From JAYODW01 sp038116745 (lineage in GTDB: Bacteria > Pseudomonadota > Gammaproteobacteria > Ga0077536), in assembly GCA_038116745.1 (NCBI GenBank), contig JAYODW010000014.1:26862-90861 (forward strand): a stretch of 64,000 bases of DNA, read 5' to 3'. The notes below the pieces were generated by a model. It saw only the letters and a list, made by a program, of their open reading frames with translations, searched no databases and was not told where the DNA came from. This document shows positions 16,214-24,612 of the stretch, one piece after another (position 1 is the stretch's first letter; each line of letters starts with the position of its first letter). The translations under genes were made by a program, and so were the position numbers.

Positions 16214-17473
16214 TCAGGTCGGGCTGAGGGCGCGTACCCGCCGGGCGAGGGCCTGCAGCAACGCCCATCCCATTTCGCCGTTGCGCTCTACCAACGGTCG
16301 AAACTCCCAGAACGTGAGGCCGTAGCACACGAGGTCAGTCGTTGCAGTCACCGTTGCTGATCGAGGCCCCCCATCAATCAGGGCGATCTCGCCGAAGTGA
16401 TCGCCCGGCCCCAGCGTGGTGAGGTGGATACCTTTGCCGGTAACGCTTGCTTCTCCTGATTCGATCAGAAAAAAAGCTGCGCCTCCGGACCCTTCCATGA
16501 TGACCGTGTCGCCTTTCTTGAACGGATGCAGTTTGAACAATTTTGCGATCTGCTCCGCCTGCCTGCGGTTCATGCCCTCGAACAGCTGCACGCGTTGCAG
16601 GGCAGCGACCGGGTCGTGTGGCGCTGGCGGGGGTGGGGCCGCGTCGCTGGGTTTTCCTCCCGTTGTGACTGAGCGGCACTGCAGCAGGTAGAGCTGGCCG
16701 TCCTGGATAGCCCACTCAACGTCGCGTCGTGGACCATAGACTTTCTCGCACAGCAGAGCGAGGTCGTTCAGCGCGGCAAGCTGCGAGTCGTCCAGGCACG
16801 GCGCCTTAACCTGATCGGGCGGGACGGGCTGTTCGAAGGTGCCGCCATTCGGTAGCGACCGCACGGCGATGTGTTTGCGTCCGATTTTTCGTTCGAGCAC
16901 CTGGCCAGCGCGATCGATGCGGAAATGGTCTGGGATGACAAGTCCCGCTACCACCGCTTCACCTAGACCCCAGCTCGCTTCCACCAGACGTTCATCGGCG
17001 CCGGTCACCGGATTTTCCGTGAACATCACGCCGGCAGCGGTAGGATTCAACAGCGACTGCACGACTACGCCCACACTCGGCCGAGTGAATTGGCCGACAC
17101 GCTGGCGGTAGGTGATGGCGGAATCGGAGTTCGCTGACCACCACACTTCGCGCACGGCACCGGCGACGTCGGCTACTGAGTGAATGTTCAGCAAAGTGAG
17201 GTGCTGTCCTGCAAAGCTCGCCGCATCGCCGTCTTCATCAATGGCTGATGAACGGACTGCAAACGGTGGCGAGAGGGAGGCTATCGCTTTTGTCAGCTTT
17301 TCAATGGATTTCTTGTCCTCCGACGCAACGGCCTCGACGAAGTCACCAGAAAGCGCAACGCCGGGCGGTACGGGAACGCCCTGCCGCACCGCGTCGCCCA
17401 GGCCGACCGCTTTTGAGCCGTAGAGCTCGACTTCGTGCGCTTTCGCGAAGGGGGTAACGCGTTTTTTCTTCAT
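16214..17473 (-). CDS. PEP/pyruvate-binding (ATP-grasp) protein with C-terminal cyclic-nucleotide-binding domain
   Basis: A 419-aa two-domain protein. Residues 1-280 match the ATP-grasp, nucleotide-binding N-terminal half of PEP synthase, pyruvate phosphate dikinase and rifampin phosphotransferase: GSKAVGLGDAVRQGVPVPPG, FAVRSSAIDEDG near 70-80, GVVVQSLLNPTAAGVMFTENP, EASWGLGEAVVAG, and DVEWAIQDGQLYLLQCR near 260. Residues about 300-410 are a cNMP-binding domain (VQLFEGM, FKKGDTVIMEG, FFLIESGEA, GDHFGEIALIDGGPRSATVTA with the phosphate-binding FGEIAL and R). The phosphohistidine domain is missing and is supplied by the upstream gene, which overlaps this one by four bases (ATGA). Together they should form a split dikinase gated by cAMP or another ligand; the gating is inference. 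Confidence 0.88.
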   Translation of the reverse strand: MKKKRVTPFAKAHEVELYGSKAVGLGDAVRQGVPVPPGVALSGDFVEAVASEDKKSIEKLTKAIASLSPPFAVRSSAIDEDGDAASFAGQHLTLLNIHSVADVAGAVREVWWSANSDSAITYRQRVGQFTRPSVGVVVQSLLNPTAAGVMFTENPVTGADERLVEASWGLGEAVVAGLVIPDHFRIDRAGQVLERKIGRKHIAVRSLPNGGTFEQPVPPDQVKAPCLDDSQLAALNDLALLCEKVYGPRRDVEWAIQDGQLYLLQCRSVTTGGKPSDAAPPPPAPHDPVAALQRVQLFEGMNRRQAEQIAKLFKLHPFKKGDTVIMEGSGGAAFFLIESGEASVTGKGIHLTTLGPGDHFGEIALIDGGPRSATVTATTDLVCYGLTFWEFRPLVERNGEMGWALLQALARRVRALSPT

Positions 17474-19104
17474 GGGAGTATCGTCACTTCACCGTTATCG
17501 CCGTCGACCTGGACCATTACGCCGTCGGCAATGCGCTCCGTTGCTTCGCGCGTGCCGACGACGCCGGGAACACCGTATTCGCGCGCGACAATCGCCGCGT
17601 GCGAGAGCAGGCCACCATTGTCCGTTACGATCCCGCCGAGCAGCGGAAGCAGGATATTAAAAGCCTCGGTAGTCGATTCGGTGATGAGTACGTCGCCCTT
17701 GGTAATGCGGCCGAACTCCGACGGCCCGGATACACGGCGCGCCGGCCCCTGGTAGACGCCCTTGCTGGCGCCCAGGCCGAACAGCACCAGCTCTTCATTC
17801 TCGGCCTGGGAACTGCCGAAAAGATGCGCCTGCGTCACGAACATCGCGCGCATGACGCGCGCGGCGTCCGGCGGCAGGGAAGCGAGGTCCGGCGGCGGGA
17901 GTTTAGGGTCGCCGAGAAGCGGCGGAGCATCCTTGGCGGTATAGCGCGCACGGTAGGCTGCGCGCCCGGCGAGTTCGTCCGCTGGCGGTCCACCGTCGCC
18001 GGTCACCAGCGCGCACATCTCGTCCAGACCGGCGTCGAGCATGTGCTCAGCGCTGGTGATGCGACCGCGCGCGACAAGCCGACGGCCGGCCGCGAGTGCA
18101 GCGCGCCGCATCAACCCTGAAGCCCAGATATCACTATAGATGCCGCGCTCGTCTCTCAGTCGGTACATCAGACGCGCTTCGACGAGCAGTTCGTCGAACT
18201 CTGCCTGTTGCTCCGCCGGGACCTTGGCGCGTACGTCGGCGGTGAGCGTGCCGATGTCTGACGCGGCCGGACCGCCTTCCAGAACAGCGATGCGTAGCGC
18301 CCTCAGCAGGGCGTCGGGCATTTCGATCGCGGTCGGTTCGGCGATGTCGAAGCCATCAATCAAACGGTTACCGATCAGGTCGAGGTAGGCAGACACGGCG
18401 CTGCCCATTTCCCCGGGGAGGGCGCGCAGACTGGCGAGCACCTGCGCGGGGTCTCCCTCTGTCGTCAGGACGCCACGCGCGGCGGCATCTGCGGCGAATG
18501 CCGCTTTCAGGTGCACTAACTCTTCCGAGCCGCCGGAAGAGACCTCGGCGGAGCCCTGCATGAGCCCCAGCAGGTCGGCTTCCGGAAGCCCTGTCCACTC
18601 ACCCGCGTGCACCAGAAAATCCCCGGTCGGAAGCATGGCGCCGGCCGTAAAGCGCATGTGCTGGGTGATCATTGCCGCGTGGTGGTCCCTGCATCGGGTC
18701 AGATACGCGGCGAGTTCGTTATCCGAGAGAGTATCCGGATCGATCGCCTGTAATTCCCGATGGGTGGCTACGGACGCGGGTTTACGATTTTCGTCCCATT
18801 CGCGGAGTTGCTCGCGCCACAGTTTCTGCGCGAAAACCTGTTCAGAACGCTGCAGGCGTTCCGGGATCTGATCTTCCGCGGTCGGCGCAATCTGGTTGTA
18901 GCCGAAACCGTTAACGTAGGTGATCTCCAGGCCGTCGATCAGCAGGCCGTAGAAGCGCGCGAAGTCGTTGGTGCCTGCTTTGAAGGCCGCGGGGTGCGTC
19001 TCCTGAAAATACCGCGTCATCGGGCGCGGAAAATGTACAGGGTCCTGTTCCCAGGTGCCGGGTCCAGGTGCCGAGAAAGTGAGTTGCTCAACAGTGTTAT
19101 TCAT
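17470..19104 (-). CDS. PEP-utilising-enzyme mobile (phosphohistidine) domain protein
   Basis: A 544-aa protein. The last 80 residues are the swivelling phosphohistidine domain of PEP synthase/dikinases: GDVLITESTTEAFNILLPL, then GGLLSHAAIVAREYGVPGVVG with the phospho-acceptor His, then VQVDGDNGEV. The first 450 residues, mostly helical (LLIDGLEITYVNGFGYNQ; MITQHMRFTAGAMLP), resemble the substrate-binding middle region of rifampin-phosphotransferase-type enzymes. With the ATP-grasp gene it overlaps by four bases, it reconstitutes a full dikinase in two chains. The acceptor substrate is unknown; drug inactivation and metabolite phosphorylation are both possible. ATG 19104 fits the protein start; an upstream ATG at 19176 adds an unrelated basic stretch. 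Confidence 0.85.
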   Translation of the reverse strand: MNNTVEQLTFSAPGPGTWEQDPVHFPRPMTRYFQETHPAAFKAGTNDFARFYGLLIDGLEITYVNGFGYNQIAPTAEDQIPERLQRSEQVFAQKLWREQLREWDENRKPASVATHRELQAIDPDTLSDNELAAYLTRCRDHHAAMITQHMRFTAGAMLPTGDFLVHAGEWTGLPEADLLGLMQGSAEVSSGGSEELVHLKAAFAADAAARGVLTTEGDPAQVLASLRALPGEMGSAVSAYLDLIGNRLIDGFDIAEPTAIEMPDALLRALRIAVLEGGPAASDIGTLTADVRAKVPAEQQAEFDELLVEARLMYRLRDERGIYSDIWASGLMRRAALAAGRRLVARGRITSAEHMLDAGLDEMCALVTGDGGPPADELAGRAAYRARYTAKDAPPLLGDPKLPPPDLASLPPDAARVMRAMFVTQAHLFGSSQAENEELVLFGLGASKGVYQGPARRVSGPSEFGRITKGDVLITESTTEAFNILLPLLGGIVTDNGGLLSHAAIVAREYGVPGVVGTREATERIADGVMVQVDGDNGEVTILP

Positions 19105-19279
19105 TGCGTTCTTCCTATGAAATCTTGCGCGTGGACCGGACAGGTGTGTTGCCGCCGGCCCGGGCGAAAGTGGCATGGAGCGACTCTGCGCGCGCGCCGT
19201 GAACCCGTCAATGAAAACATTTCAAGCGTCAACGGCCCCCCTGCCGCGGAGCCGGGGCGCATGAAATCCGCCGTGCGGT

Positions 19280-19534
19280 GATTTCACTGCGCGACTCGGT
19301 GGCGCCGGGTCAGCTTTAACACCATTGAGGAGGCAAACAGTCTCGCGGCGCAGGCCGATTTCGACGTGCTTGAGATCCACCTGGACGAAGCGCTCTGGCG
19401 GTGCTGGCTGGTGGAGCGTGGGGATGACCTGTGCATCATGCGCGGTCCTCGCAGCGCGCATCCAGGAAAATCTGGCGCAGGCGGTGATTTGTTGCCCGGT
19501 GGGTGAAGAGCCCACGCCCGCCCCTCAAGCGGAC
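19280..19534 (+). pseudogene. Decayed 3' fragment of a methyltransferase gene (partial duplicate of 15776-16040)
   Basis: This stretch aligns by eye to the end of the methyltransferase gene at 15096-15983 and its downstream flank. GATTTCAC-GCGCGACTCGG, GCGGCGCAGGCC, TTGAGAT, GGATGACCTGTG and ATCATGCGCGGT-type blocks occur in order. A 24-base hairpin segment at 19497-19520 is identical to 16005-16028. In translation, LAAQADFDVLEIHLDEAL matches LAAQAGFEVLEILLDEAL of the intact gene. A short deletion near 19300 shifts the frame and there is no 5' part, so it is a remnant. It fills most of the 19105-19557 gap, together with the promoter of the minus-strand pair. Confidence 0.8.
19497..19520. repeat. 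Repeat copy B: hairpin after the methyltransferase remnant
   Basis: Identical over 24 bases to 16005-16028, including the GTGGG/CCCAC stem. It lies in the same position relative to the degraded methyltransferase end, so it marks the extent of the duplication. Confidence 0.7.
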
Positions 19535-19557
19535 GCGGGATCATTAACTCGAAAACC

Positions 19558-20223
19558 TCAGTGGACGCTTGCCAGGCCTGAACGCAGCGCCAGCAGGCAG
19601 AGCTCCACATCGCTCCGCACTTCCAGCTTGCGTTTCATATTGCAGCGGTGGGACTGCACCGTTTTCACCGCGATGCTCAGCTGGCGGGCAATCTCACCCA
19701 TTGCGCAGCCGCGAGCGAGCAGACGCAGCACGGCACATTCTTTGTCAGTCAGGCTGCCGAGCAGGCGCCGCCGGCCGCGTTTGCCGCTGAGCGTGGCGAA
19801 ATAGCGCGCCACCTCCGCGCTGATGACGAGGTCGCCGCGAGCGACGCGGCGGATCGCGTCAATGACCTCCGCGCTTGAGCTCGCGCGGGAAAGAAAACCG
19901 CGTGCGCCCAGGTCCATCAGGGTTTCGGGGTACAGGGCTTCGGCATGCCTCGAGAAACCGATCAGGCGGGTCGCGGGAGACAACGCCAGCAGGTCCTTGG
20001 CAATACTGATGCTGTCTTCGTCGATCAGCTCCATGTCTAGCAGCGCAATATCGACCCGCTGTCGCGCGGCGGTGCTCAGGGCCGTTGCCGGATGGTGGCC
20101 GATGCTGACCATGCGCATCGCGGGATCAGCCTTCAGACGCTGAGCGAGCAGTTCGACAGCGAACCTGTAGTCGTGCAGCACGAGCAGGTGGAACGGGGGA
20201 TTAAGTGGGCGAGTTTTTGTCAT
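19558..20223 (-). CDS. NarL/FixJ-type response regulator
   Basis: A 221-aa two-domain regulator. Residues about 10-125 are a receiver: HDYRF gives one acidic residue, the phospho-acceptor Asp lies in IALLDMEL near 57. The conserved Lys position reads FLSRAS, that is Arg. Residues 150-215 are a LuxR-type helix-turn-helix (SLTDKECAVLRLLARGCAMGEIARQL, then VKTVQSHRCNMKRKL). AAGGAG lies nine bases before ATG 20223 and three before ATG 20229, so 20223 is chosen. No histidine kinase is nearby. It lies 140 bases downstream of the VWA/TolQ operon on the same strand and could control or be read with it. Confidence 0.87.
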   Translation of the reverse strand: MTKTRPLNPPFHLLVLHDYRFAVELLAQRLKADPAMRMVSIGHHPATALSTAARQRVDIALLDMELIDEDSISIAKDLLALSPATRLIGFSRHAEALYPETLMDLGARGFLSRASSSAEVIDAIRRVARGDLVISAEVARYFATLSGKRGRRRLLGSLTDKECAVLRLLARGCAMGEIARQLSIAVKTVQSHRCNMKRKLEVRSDVELCLLALRSGLASVH

Positions 20224-20363
20224 GTCCATGCACTCCTTTGCATATTTGAGGCGCCGCTCTGACGGCGGCGTTGCGCTGCCGATTCCGTTCGGCAGCGTCG
20301 GGCTCAAGCATATTCAGGGTGTCTCGCCGGCGTCAACGGAGTAGCGCAGCAGTCGCGAGCGTC

Positions 20364-21389
20364 TTAGGGGAATTTATCCTCGACGATACTGATGCGCTCG
20401 GCATTGAGCCCGACAAACGTGCCGCCGTTGTTGTGCGTCAGCTCGCGCATCAGCGCCGCAAAACGGATCCCCGTGCGCTGCCGCTCGGGTGAGTTGGCAA
20501 ACTGCACCGGGAAGCCGATCGCGTGGATGCGCACCAGGGGCTGTGCGGTGCTGTCCCGGTGGTTGATCTGATCCACGTAATCAACCACCTCCCGGATCGA
20601 GCGGCCGGTGAATTCATCGCCATAGACGTACAGGCTGATTTTGCGCTGCCCGTTGTAGAAGGTCTCGATTGCGCTGGTGATGCCTTCCACCGGGCTGGAG
20701 TTGGAAAACGCGTTCCAGGTCGTCAGGCGTTCGATAATGGCCTGGCGCCAGGTGGGCGTGTCTTCCAGCCACTGCCCGCGGTAAGCAGGAAACATGTAGG
20801 CGCCCATGTCGTTCAGGATCTGGATCCCCTTGACCGTGGGGTAGACCTGCAGGGTATCGACGATCTGGTCGATCACCCGAGGCCAGGCGTAACGGAACAT
20901 CGAACCCGAGGTGTCGATAATGAAGATGATGTATTCGCTGTCGATGGGGATCCCGCCGACCAGGTCAGTGCGGATCCGGTCCCGCTGCTGATACAGGCGG
21001 CGCATTTCCTCGGTCAGGCTCTGCTGTGCGATGCGCAGTTCGCCGAGCAGTTCGGCCTGCTCACGGGCACTCGCACTGCGCTGCGCCGATTCGCGCTCGA
21101 TCCGTAATCGGCTGGCGACCAGTCGCTCCTGTTCCTGTTTGAGCGCGCTGACCTCTGCATCGCCTGCGCCCACTGCAGCGGCGAGCGTGCGCGCCTCGCG
21201 TTCAACCTTGAACAACTCGCGCTGCAGCAGGGAAATACGTCCGTGCCGCGGATCGTCCTGTGGTTCCGGTTCGGGGGGGTCACCGAAACGCGCCACCATG
21301 AGCAGGAGGATGATGGCGCCGAATCCGCAGGTGATGACATCCAGAAAGGCGATGCTGACCGGCTCAAAAGTGCGACGGGGCAGCTTCAT
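20364..21389 (-). CDS. VWA-domain protein with ExbD-like N-terminal membrane segment (second VWA of the operon)
   Basis: A 341-aa protein. Residues 12-33 form a single transmembrane segment with the pattern AFLDVITCGFGAIILLLMVAR, resembling the ExbD/MotB-type N-terminal helix with an Asp at its start. Residues about 48-140 are a coiled coil (LLQRELFKVEREARTLAA; LGELRIAQQSLTEEMRRLY). Residues 155-330 are a von Willebrand A domain with an intact MIDAS start, FIIDTSGSM. VWA domains bind partner proteins through a metal ion. Its ATG lies in an ATGA overlap with the upstream VWA gene, so it is translationally coupled. A periplasmic VWA is expected from the positive charges before the helix. Confidence 0.85.
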   Translation of the reverse strand: MKLPRRTFEPVSIAFLDVITCGFGAIILLLMVARFGDPPEPEPQDDPRHGRISLLQRELFKVEREARTLAAAVGAGDAEVSALKQEQERLVASRLRIERESAQRSASAREQAELLGELRIAQQSLTEEMRRLYQQRDRIRTDLVGGIPIDSEYIIFIIDTSGSMFRYAWPRVIDQIVDTLQVYPTVKGIQILNDMGAYMFPAYRGQWLEDTPTWRQAIIERLTTWNAFSNSSPVEGITSAIETFYNGQRKISLYVYGDEFTGRSIREVVDYVDQINHRDSTAQPLVRIHAIGFPVQFANSPERQRTGIRFAALMRELTHNNGGTFVGLNAERISIVEDKFP

Positions 21390-22465
21390 GGCCAATCGCT
21401 TGCAGGGCTGAGAAACGCGCCTCGGGTGAAGAGCGCAATCTGCCAGTAAGCCGACGGCGCCATGGGGTCGCCCTCCATCGGCAGTAGCACCGTATTCACC
21501 GGGATCCCGCGGGGAATGCGTGTCACCGCCGTCTCGAACAGCTGCAGCCGCTCGCTGCCGGACACCGCCGAGCTGCTCGGCGTCTGCTGTCCCCGGGTCG
21601 GCAGGCCATCGGTGATCAGGAACACGTTGTCCGGCGGCGGCGAGAGTTCGCTCATGACCAGAAAGGCGCCCTCGAGGTTGGAGCCGCCAGCGGGTACGCT
21701 GCGGCGCAGCGCGGCGATAACGTCGTCCAGCTGCGCGACCTTGCCGGCGGACAGCCAGCGTCCGGCGCTGTCCGCCAGCGCAGGGCGGGCCCGGTCACTG
21801 AAGAGGTAGATCTGGTAGCGGCTGTTGGGCGGAAAACGCGCGCTGATCCAATCCACTGTGGCCAGAGCCTGTTGCCATTTCTGCGAGCGGCGCTTGGCGT
21901 CATCATCCATGTTGCGTCGGCGAACGACGTTAACGATGCTCTCATCGAGCATGCTTGCCGAGACGTCGAGCAGGATCAGGATGCGCTCGCCCCCCAGCTG
22001 CAGGCCGGTCAGGTATTCGCGATTGCCCTCGCCGGTGAAGGTGCGGATGGCGCGCGACCGCGCGTTGATCTGGGTCTCAAGCGCACGTTTGTCCGTGCGC
22101 ATCTCGCTGACCCGAGCGCGCAGGTCGGCTATCTCCTGCGCCGCGCCGCGGCTGTCCGGCAGCCGGCGTCGCTGCAGTGCGCTGAGAGCGTCCTGTTCGG
22201 CGCTGACCGCGCTGCGCGCCGATTTCAGGTCGAGGGTGTTCTGTTCGCTCTGGGCGGCCAGCGTCACGATGTCCCGCTCGGCGGCCGCGATTTCCTTTTC
22301 GAGGGTGGCGACTTCCTGGTTGAGGTCGTAGTCGGGCAGCACCGCTGCGACGTCGGTCTGGTGCTTGATGATCAGAAACAGCAGCACGACCGCGCCGAAA
22401 CCGCAGGACATGATGTCGAGAAAGGACAGGCTGAACGGGGACAGCTGTCGCTGACGACGTGCCAT
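21386..22465 (-). CDS. VWA-domain protein with ExbD-like N-terminal membrane segment (first VWA of the operon)
   Basis: A 359-aa paralogue of the next gene. Residues 10-33 hold the membrane segment with the shared motif FLDIMSCGFGAVVLLFLI. Residues about 45-145 are a coiled coil (NQEVATLEKEIAAAERDIV; ADLRARVSEMRTDKRALE). Residues 158-350 form a VWA domain with the MIDAS sequence LLDVSASM and VFLITDGLP further on. The common N-terminal motif in both VWA proteins suggests they pair as a heterodimer, as ExbD or MotB subunits dimerise, next to the MotA/TolQ-like channel. Fifty-four bases separate it from the Hsp70-fold gene. Confidence 0.85.
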   Translation of the reverse strand: MARRQRQLSPFSLSFLDIMSCGFGAVVLLFLIIKHQTDVAAVLPDYDLNQEVATLEKEIAAAERDIVTLAAQSEQNTLDLKSARSAVSAEQDALSALQRRRLPDSRGAAQEIADLRARVSEMRTDKRALETQINARSRAIRTFTGEGNREYLTGLQLGGERILILLDVSASMLDESIVNVVRRRNMDDDAKRRSQKWQQALATVDWISARFPPNSRYQIYLFSDRARPALADSAGRWLSAGKVAQLDDVIAALRRSVPAGGSNLEGAFLVMSELSPPPDNVFLITDGLPTRGQQTPSSSAVSGSERLQLFETAVTRIPRGIPVNTVLLPMEGDPMAPSAYWQIALFTRGAFLSPASDWP

Positions 22466-22519
22466 TAACGTCTTCCTGCCGGTTGCGGCATGTTCAATGC
22501 GGACACCCTGCGCTCAGGG

Positions 22520-23794
22520 TCAGGCGTCGTCCTGTACATCGATGAGCACAAACGTCCGCCCGCCGGCGAGCGTGATGCGATCGCCCGTGCTCAGAGTCGT
22601 TGCGCCGCGCAGCGGCACGCCGTTCACCGCGACCGCGCTCTGATGCGGGTGCAGCTCGACGGCGGTTCCGGAGCGGTTGACGCCCGGCGCATCAGGCGTC
22701 GTCGTGCGGGAGCAGCCGTGGTCAAACAGGTAGACAGGGCGGTGGTCGACGCGGTACGCCACCGCGCCGTCGAGCAGGTGGCTGCCGGTCGCGTCCGGAG
22801 CGCGGGTGGTTATTTCCAGGGAGGGGGCGCGTGCCGCGGAGAGCACGGGGTGAAAGCGCGGGCTGCCGCTACTGCTCGCGATATCCAGCAGATGCGTCGA
22901 AATTCCCTGCGCGACGGCCGGGTCAGGCAATGTTGATGCATCCGGGAAAACGCTCGTGATCCCGGGCAGCGCCGCGAGCCCGGCTGGAAGCACGAAATGA
23001 CTGCCGACGGGGATGCGCTCGCGCAGGGACGCGAGCGTACGACGGGTTGCCTGCGCGAGCGTTGCTGCGGGGAGACGGGCGCGCTGCGGCCGGCCCGCCA
23101 GGTGCAGAGTGAGCTGGAGGTCGCGAGGATGCTCACTGGCGTGCTGCCAGGCGGTCAGCTGCTGCAGCAGCTCGTGCTCACTCGCAGGCTGGTCGAGCGG
23201 ATCAAACCGACACTGCTCGAGGAAGGCCGCAGCAGCCGCGTCCAGAAAACCCTGCTCCAGCGCCCGCCAGCCGATGTAATCGCACACCTCGACCGCGCTG
23301 CGCTCGACGTGGGTCCCAACGCCCACGCCGACCAGATTGGTCTGCTGGTTGTGCATCTCGACCACGGTGTAGTGCCCGCCAGGGGCGCAGGCCGCAAGTG
23401 CTGCCACCGAGGCGTCGACCAGGCCGCTGACGCGCAGACCGCGAGCAGCGCAAATCCCTGTAAGCAGTGAGAATTCAGCCTGGCCGTAGTGTGCAGGGAC
23501 AGCAACCACGAGTTCGTCCAGCTTACCGGTGCGCGCGAGGATATCGCCCAGATGTAGATAAGCGAGATCGGCGTGGTGGCGCACTGCCGCGTTGACGCTG
23601 CTCACCGGTGTCTCGCTCAACTCGGCCCAGAAGCGATCGAAGGCTCTCAGCGGTTGCAGCCAGGGTTGCGCAGCGAGTCCGGTCGCGATGCCGTCTGTCG
23701 CAACGACAGCGACGCCCGGGCTGGCGTCGATGAGGCGCGCATCGCAGCGCACGGTCACCGCGCAGTCGTTGATCTCCAGGGTCCACAGTGCCAC
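22520..23794 (-). CDS. Hsp70/actin-fold protein with FHA-like C-terminal strand region
   Basis: A 424-aa cytoplasmic protein. The N-terminal 250 residues resemble the Hsp70/actin ATPase fold: ALWTLEINDCAVTV as the phosphate-1-like hairpin, LVVAVPAHYGQAEFSLLTG near 110-130 (Hsp70 has VPAYFN at this place), LRVSGLVDASVAALAA (like the Hsp70 INEPTAAAL element), then GGHYTVVEMHNQQTNLVGVGVG. The canonical DxGT phosphate loops are degenerate, so ATPase activity is doubtful. The last 70 residues (VNRSGTAVELHPHQSAVAVNG, GDRITLAGGRTFVLI) look like an FHA-type beta-sandwich. GTG 23794 is chosen as start because it begins the fold. Confidence 0.65.
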   Translation of the reverse strand: MALWTLEINDCAVTVRCDARLIDASPGVAVVATDGIATGLAAQPWLQPLRAFDRFWAELSETPVSSVNAAVRHHADLAYLHLGDILARTGKLDELVVAVPAHYGQAEFSLLTGICAARGLRVSGLVDASVAALAACAPGGHYTVVEMHNQQTNLVGVGVGTHVERSAVEVCDYIGWRALEQGFLDAAAAAFLEQCRFDPLDQPASEHELLQQLTAWQHASEHPRDLQLTLHLAGRPQRARLPAATLAQATRRTLASLRERIPVGSHFVLPAGLAALPGITSVFPDASTLPDPAVAQGISTHLLDIASSSGSPRFHPVLSAARAPSLEITTRAPDATGSHLLDGAVAYRVDHRPVYLFDHGCSRTTTPDAPGVNRSGTAVELHPHQSAVAVNGVPLRGATTLSTGDRITLAGGRTFVLIDVQDDA

Positions 23795-23807
23795 GTCGGT
23801 TCTCCGC

Positions 23808-24605
23808 TCAGCGTGTCGCCAGATGGCGCAGGAGCTGGCTTTCAGCACATGCCTGGCCGTCAAACACCAGCCGCTCCTGCAGCAGCTGCAGCTGGTGCAG
23901 CAGGAACATGACGAGGAGGCTGATGATGAGCGCGACAAAGGTGGAATTGAACGCGACGCCGAGGCTGACCGTCACGCCGACGATATCGCCCTCGACCGCT
24001 CGATGCGCCTGCTCCAGCGCCTGGCTGATGCCGCGTACCGTGCCGATAAAGCCAATCGAGGGGATAGCCCAGACGATATAGCGCACCATCGACAGCTCTG
24101 CGTCGAGGCGCGAGGCTTCGGTTTCGAATGATTCGCGCAGGGACTGTGCGACGTCCTGGACATTTCTGGTGGTGGCGAAGCGCTGCAGTGCAGCGAGCAG
24201 GGCGCGCGGCAGCAGGCTTTCGGCAGCAGGTGGTGGCAGCGCTTGCAGCGCGCGCGCATAGGTGCGGGCGTCCTCCGGCAGGATGCGTGAGCCGGGCGCG
24301 ACCGAGAAGGGCAGCGCCTGCAGCTGACGTCGCTCGCGCAGGGTCGTGCGGGCCTTGAAGCCCATGATGGCGGTAGCCCACAGCAGCAGCACGAAGCAGG
24401 ACTCCTGCTCGTAGTCCTTGATCACTATGAAGAGGGAGCGTTTGACCGTGTAGGTCCCGCTGGCGGCCTGTTCGGCACGTTGTTCGTCGAGCACCGCCTG
24501 CGCGCCGGGCCACACGACGGTGACGTATGCGGTGTGCACGATAACCACGGCGAGCAGTAGAGCAATGAGCTGGTAGAGGAACTCTGAAAACAGATTCGAT
24601 TTCAT
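23808..24605 (-). CDS. MotA/TolQ/ExbB-type proton channel protein
   Basis: A 265-aa inner-membrane protein. Hydrophobic segments lie near 8-30, 68-85, 172-190 and 212-240, with a cytoplasmic loop between the second and third. The last two carry the family hallmarks IPSIGFIGTVRGI and VTVSLGVAFNSTFVALII, where ExbB/TolQ/MotA have small residues and conserved Thr lining the ion path. Such proteins form pentamers around a dimer of ExbD, TolR or MotB and use proton-motive force. No ExbD/TolR/MotB gene is present here; the two VWA proteins with ExbD-like N-terminal helices are the likely partners. ATG 24605 begins the first membrane segment. Confidence 0.88.
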   Translation of the reverse strand: MKSNLFSEFLYQLIALLLAVVIVHTAYVTVVWPGAQAVLDEQRAEQAASGTYTVKRSLFIVIKDYEQESCFVLLLWATAIMGFKARTTLRERRQLQALPFSVAPGSRILPEDARTYARALQALPPPAAESLLPRALLAALQRFATTRNVQDVAQSLRESFETEASRLDAELSMVRYIVWAIPSIGFIGTVRGISQALEQAHRAVEGDIVGVTVSLGVAFNSTFVALIISLLVMFLLHQLQLLQERLVFDGQACAESQLLRHLATR

Positions 24606-24612
24606 GATGGCG

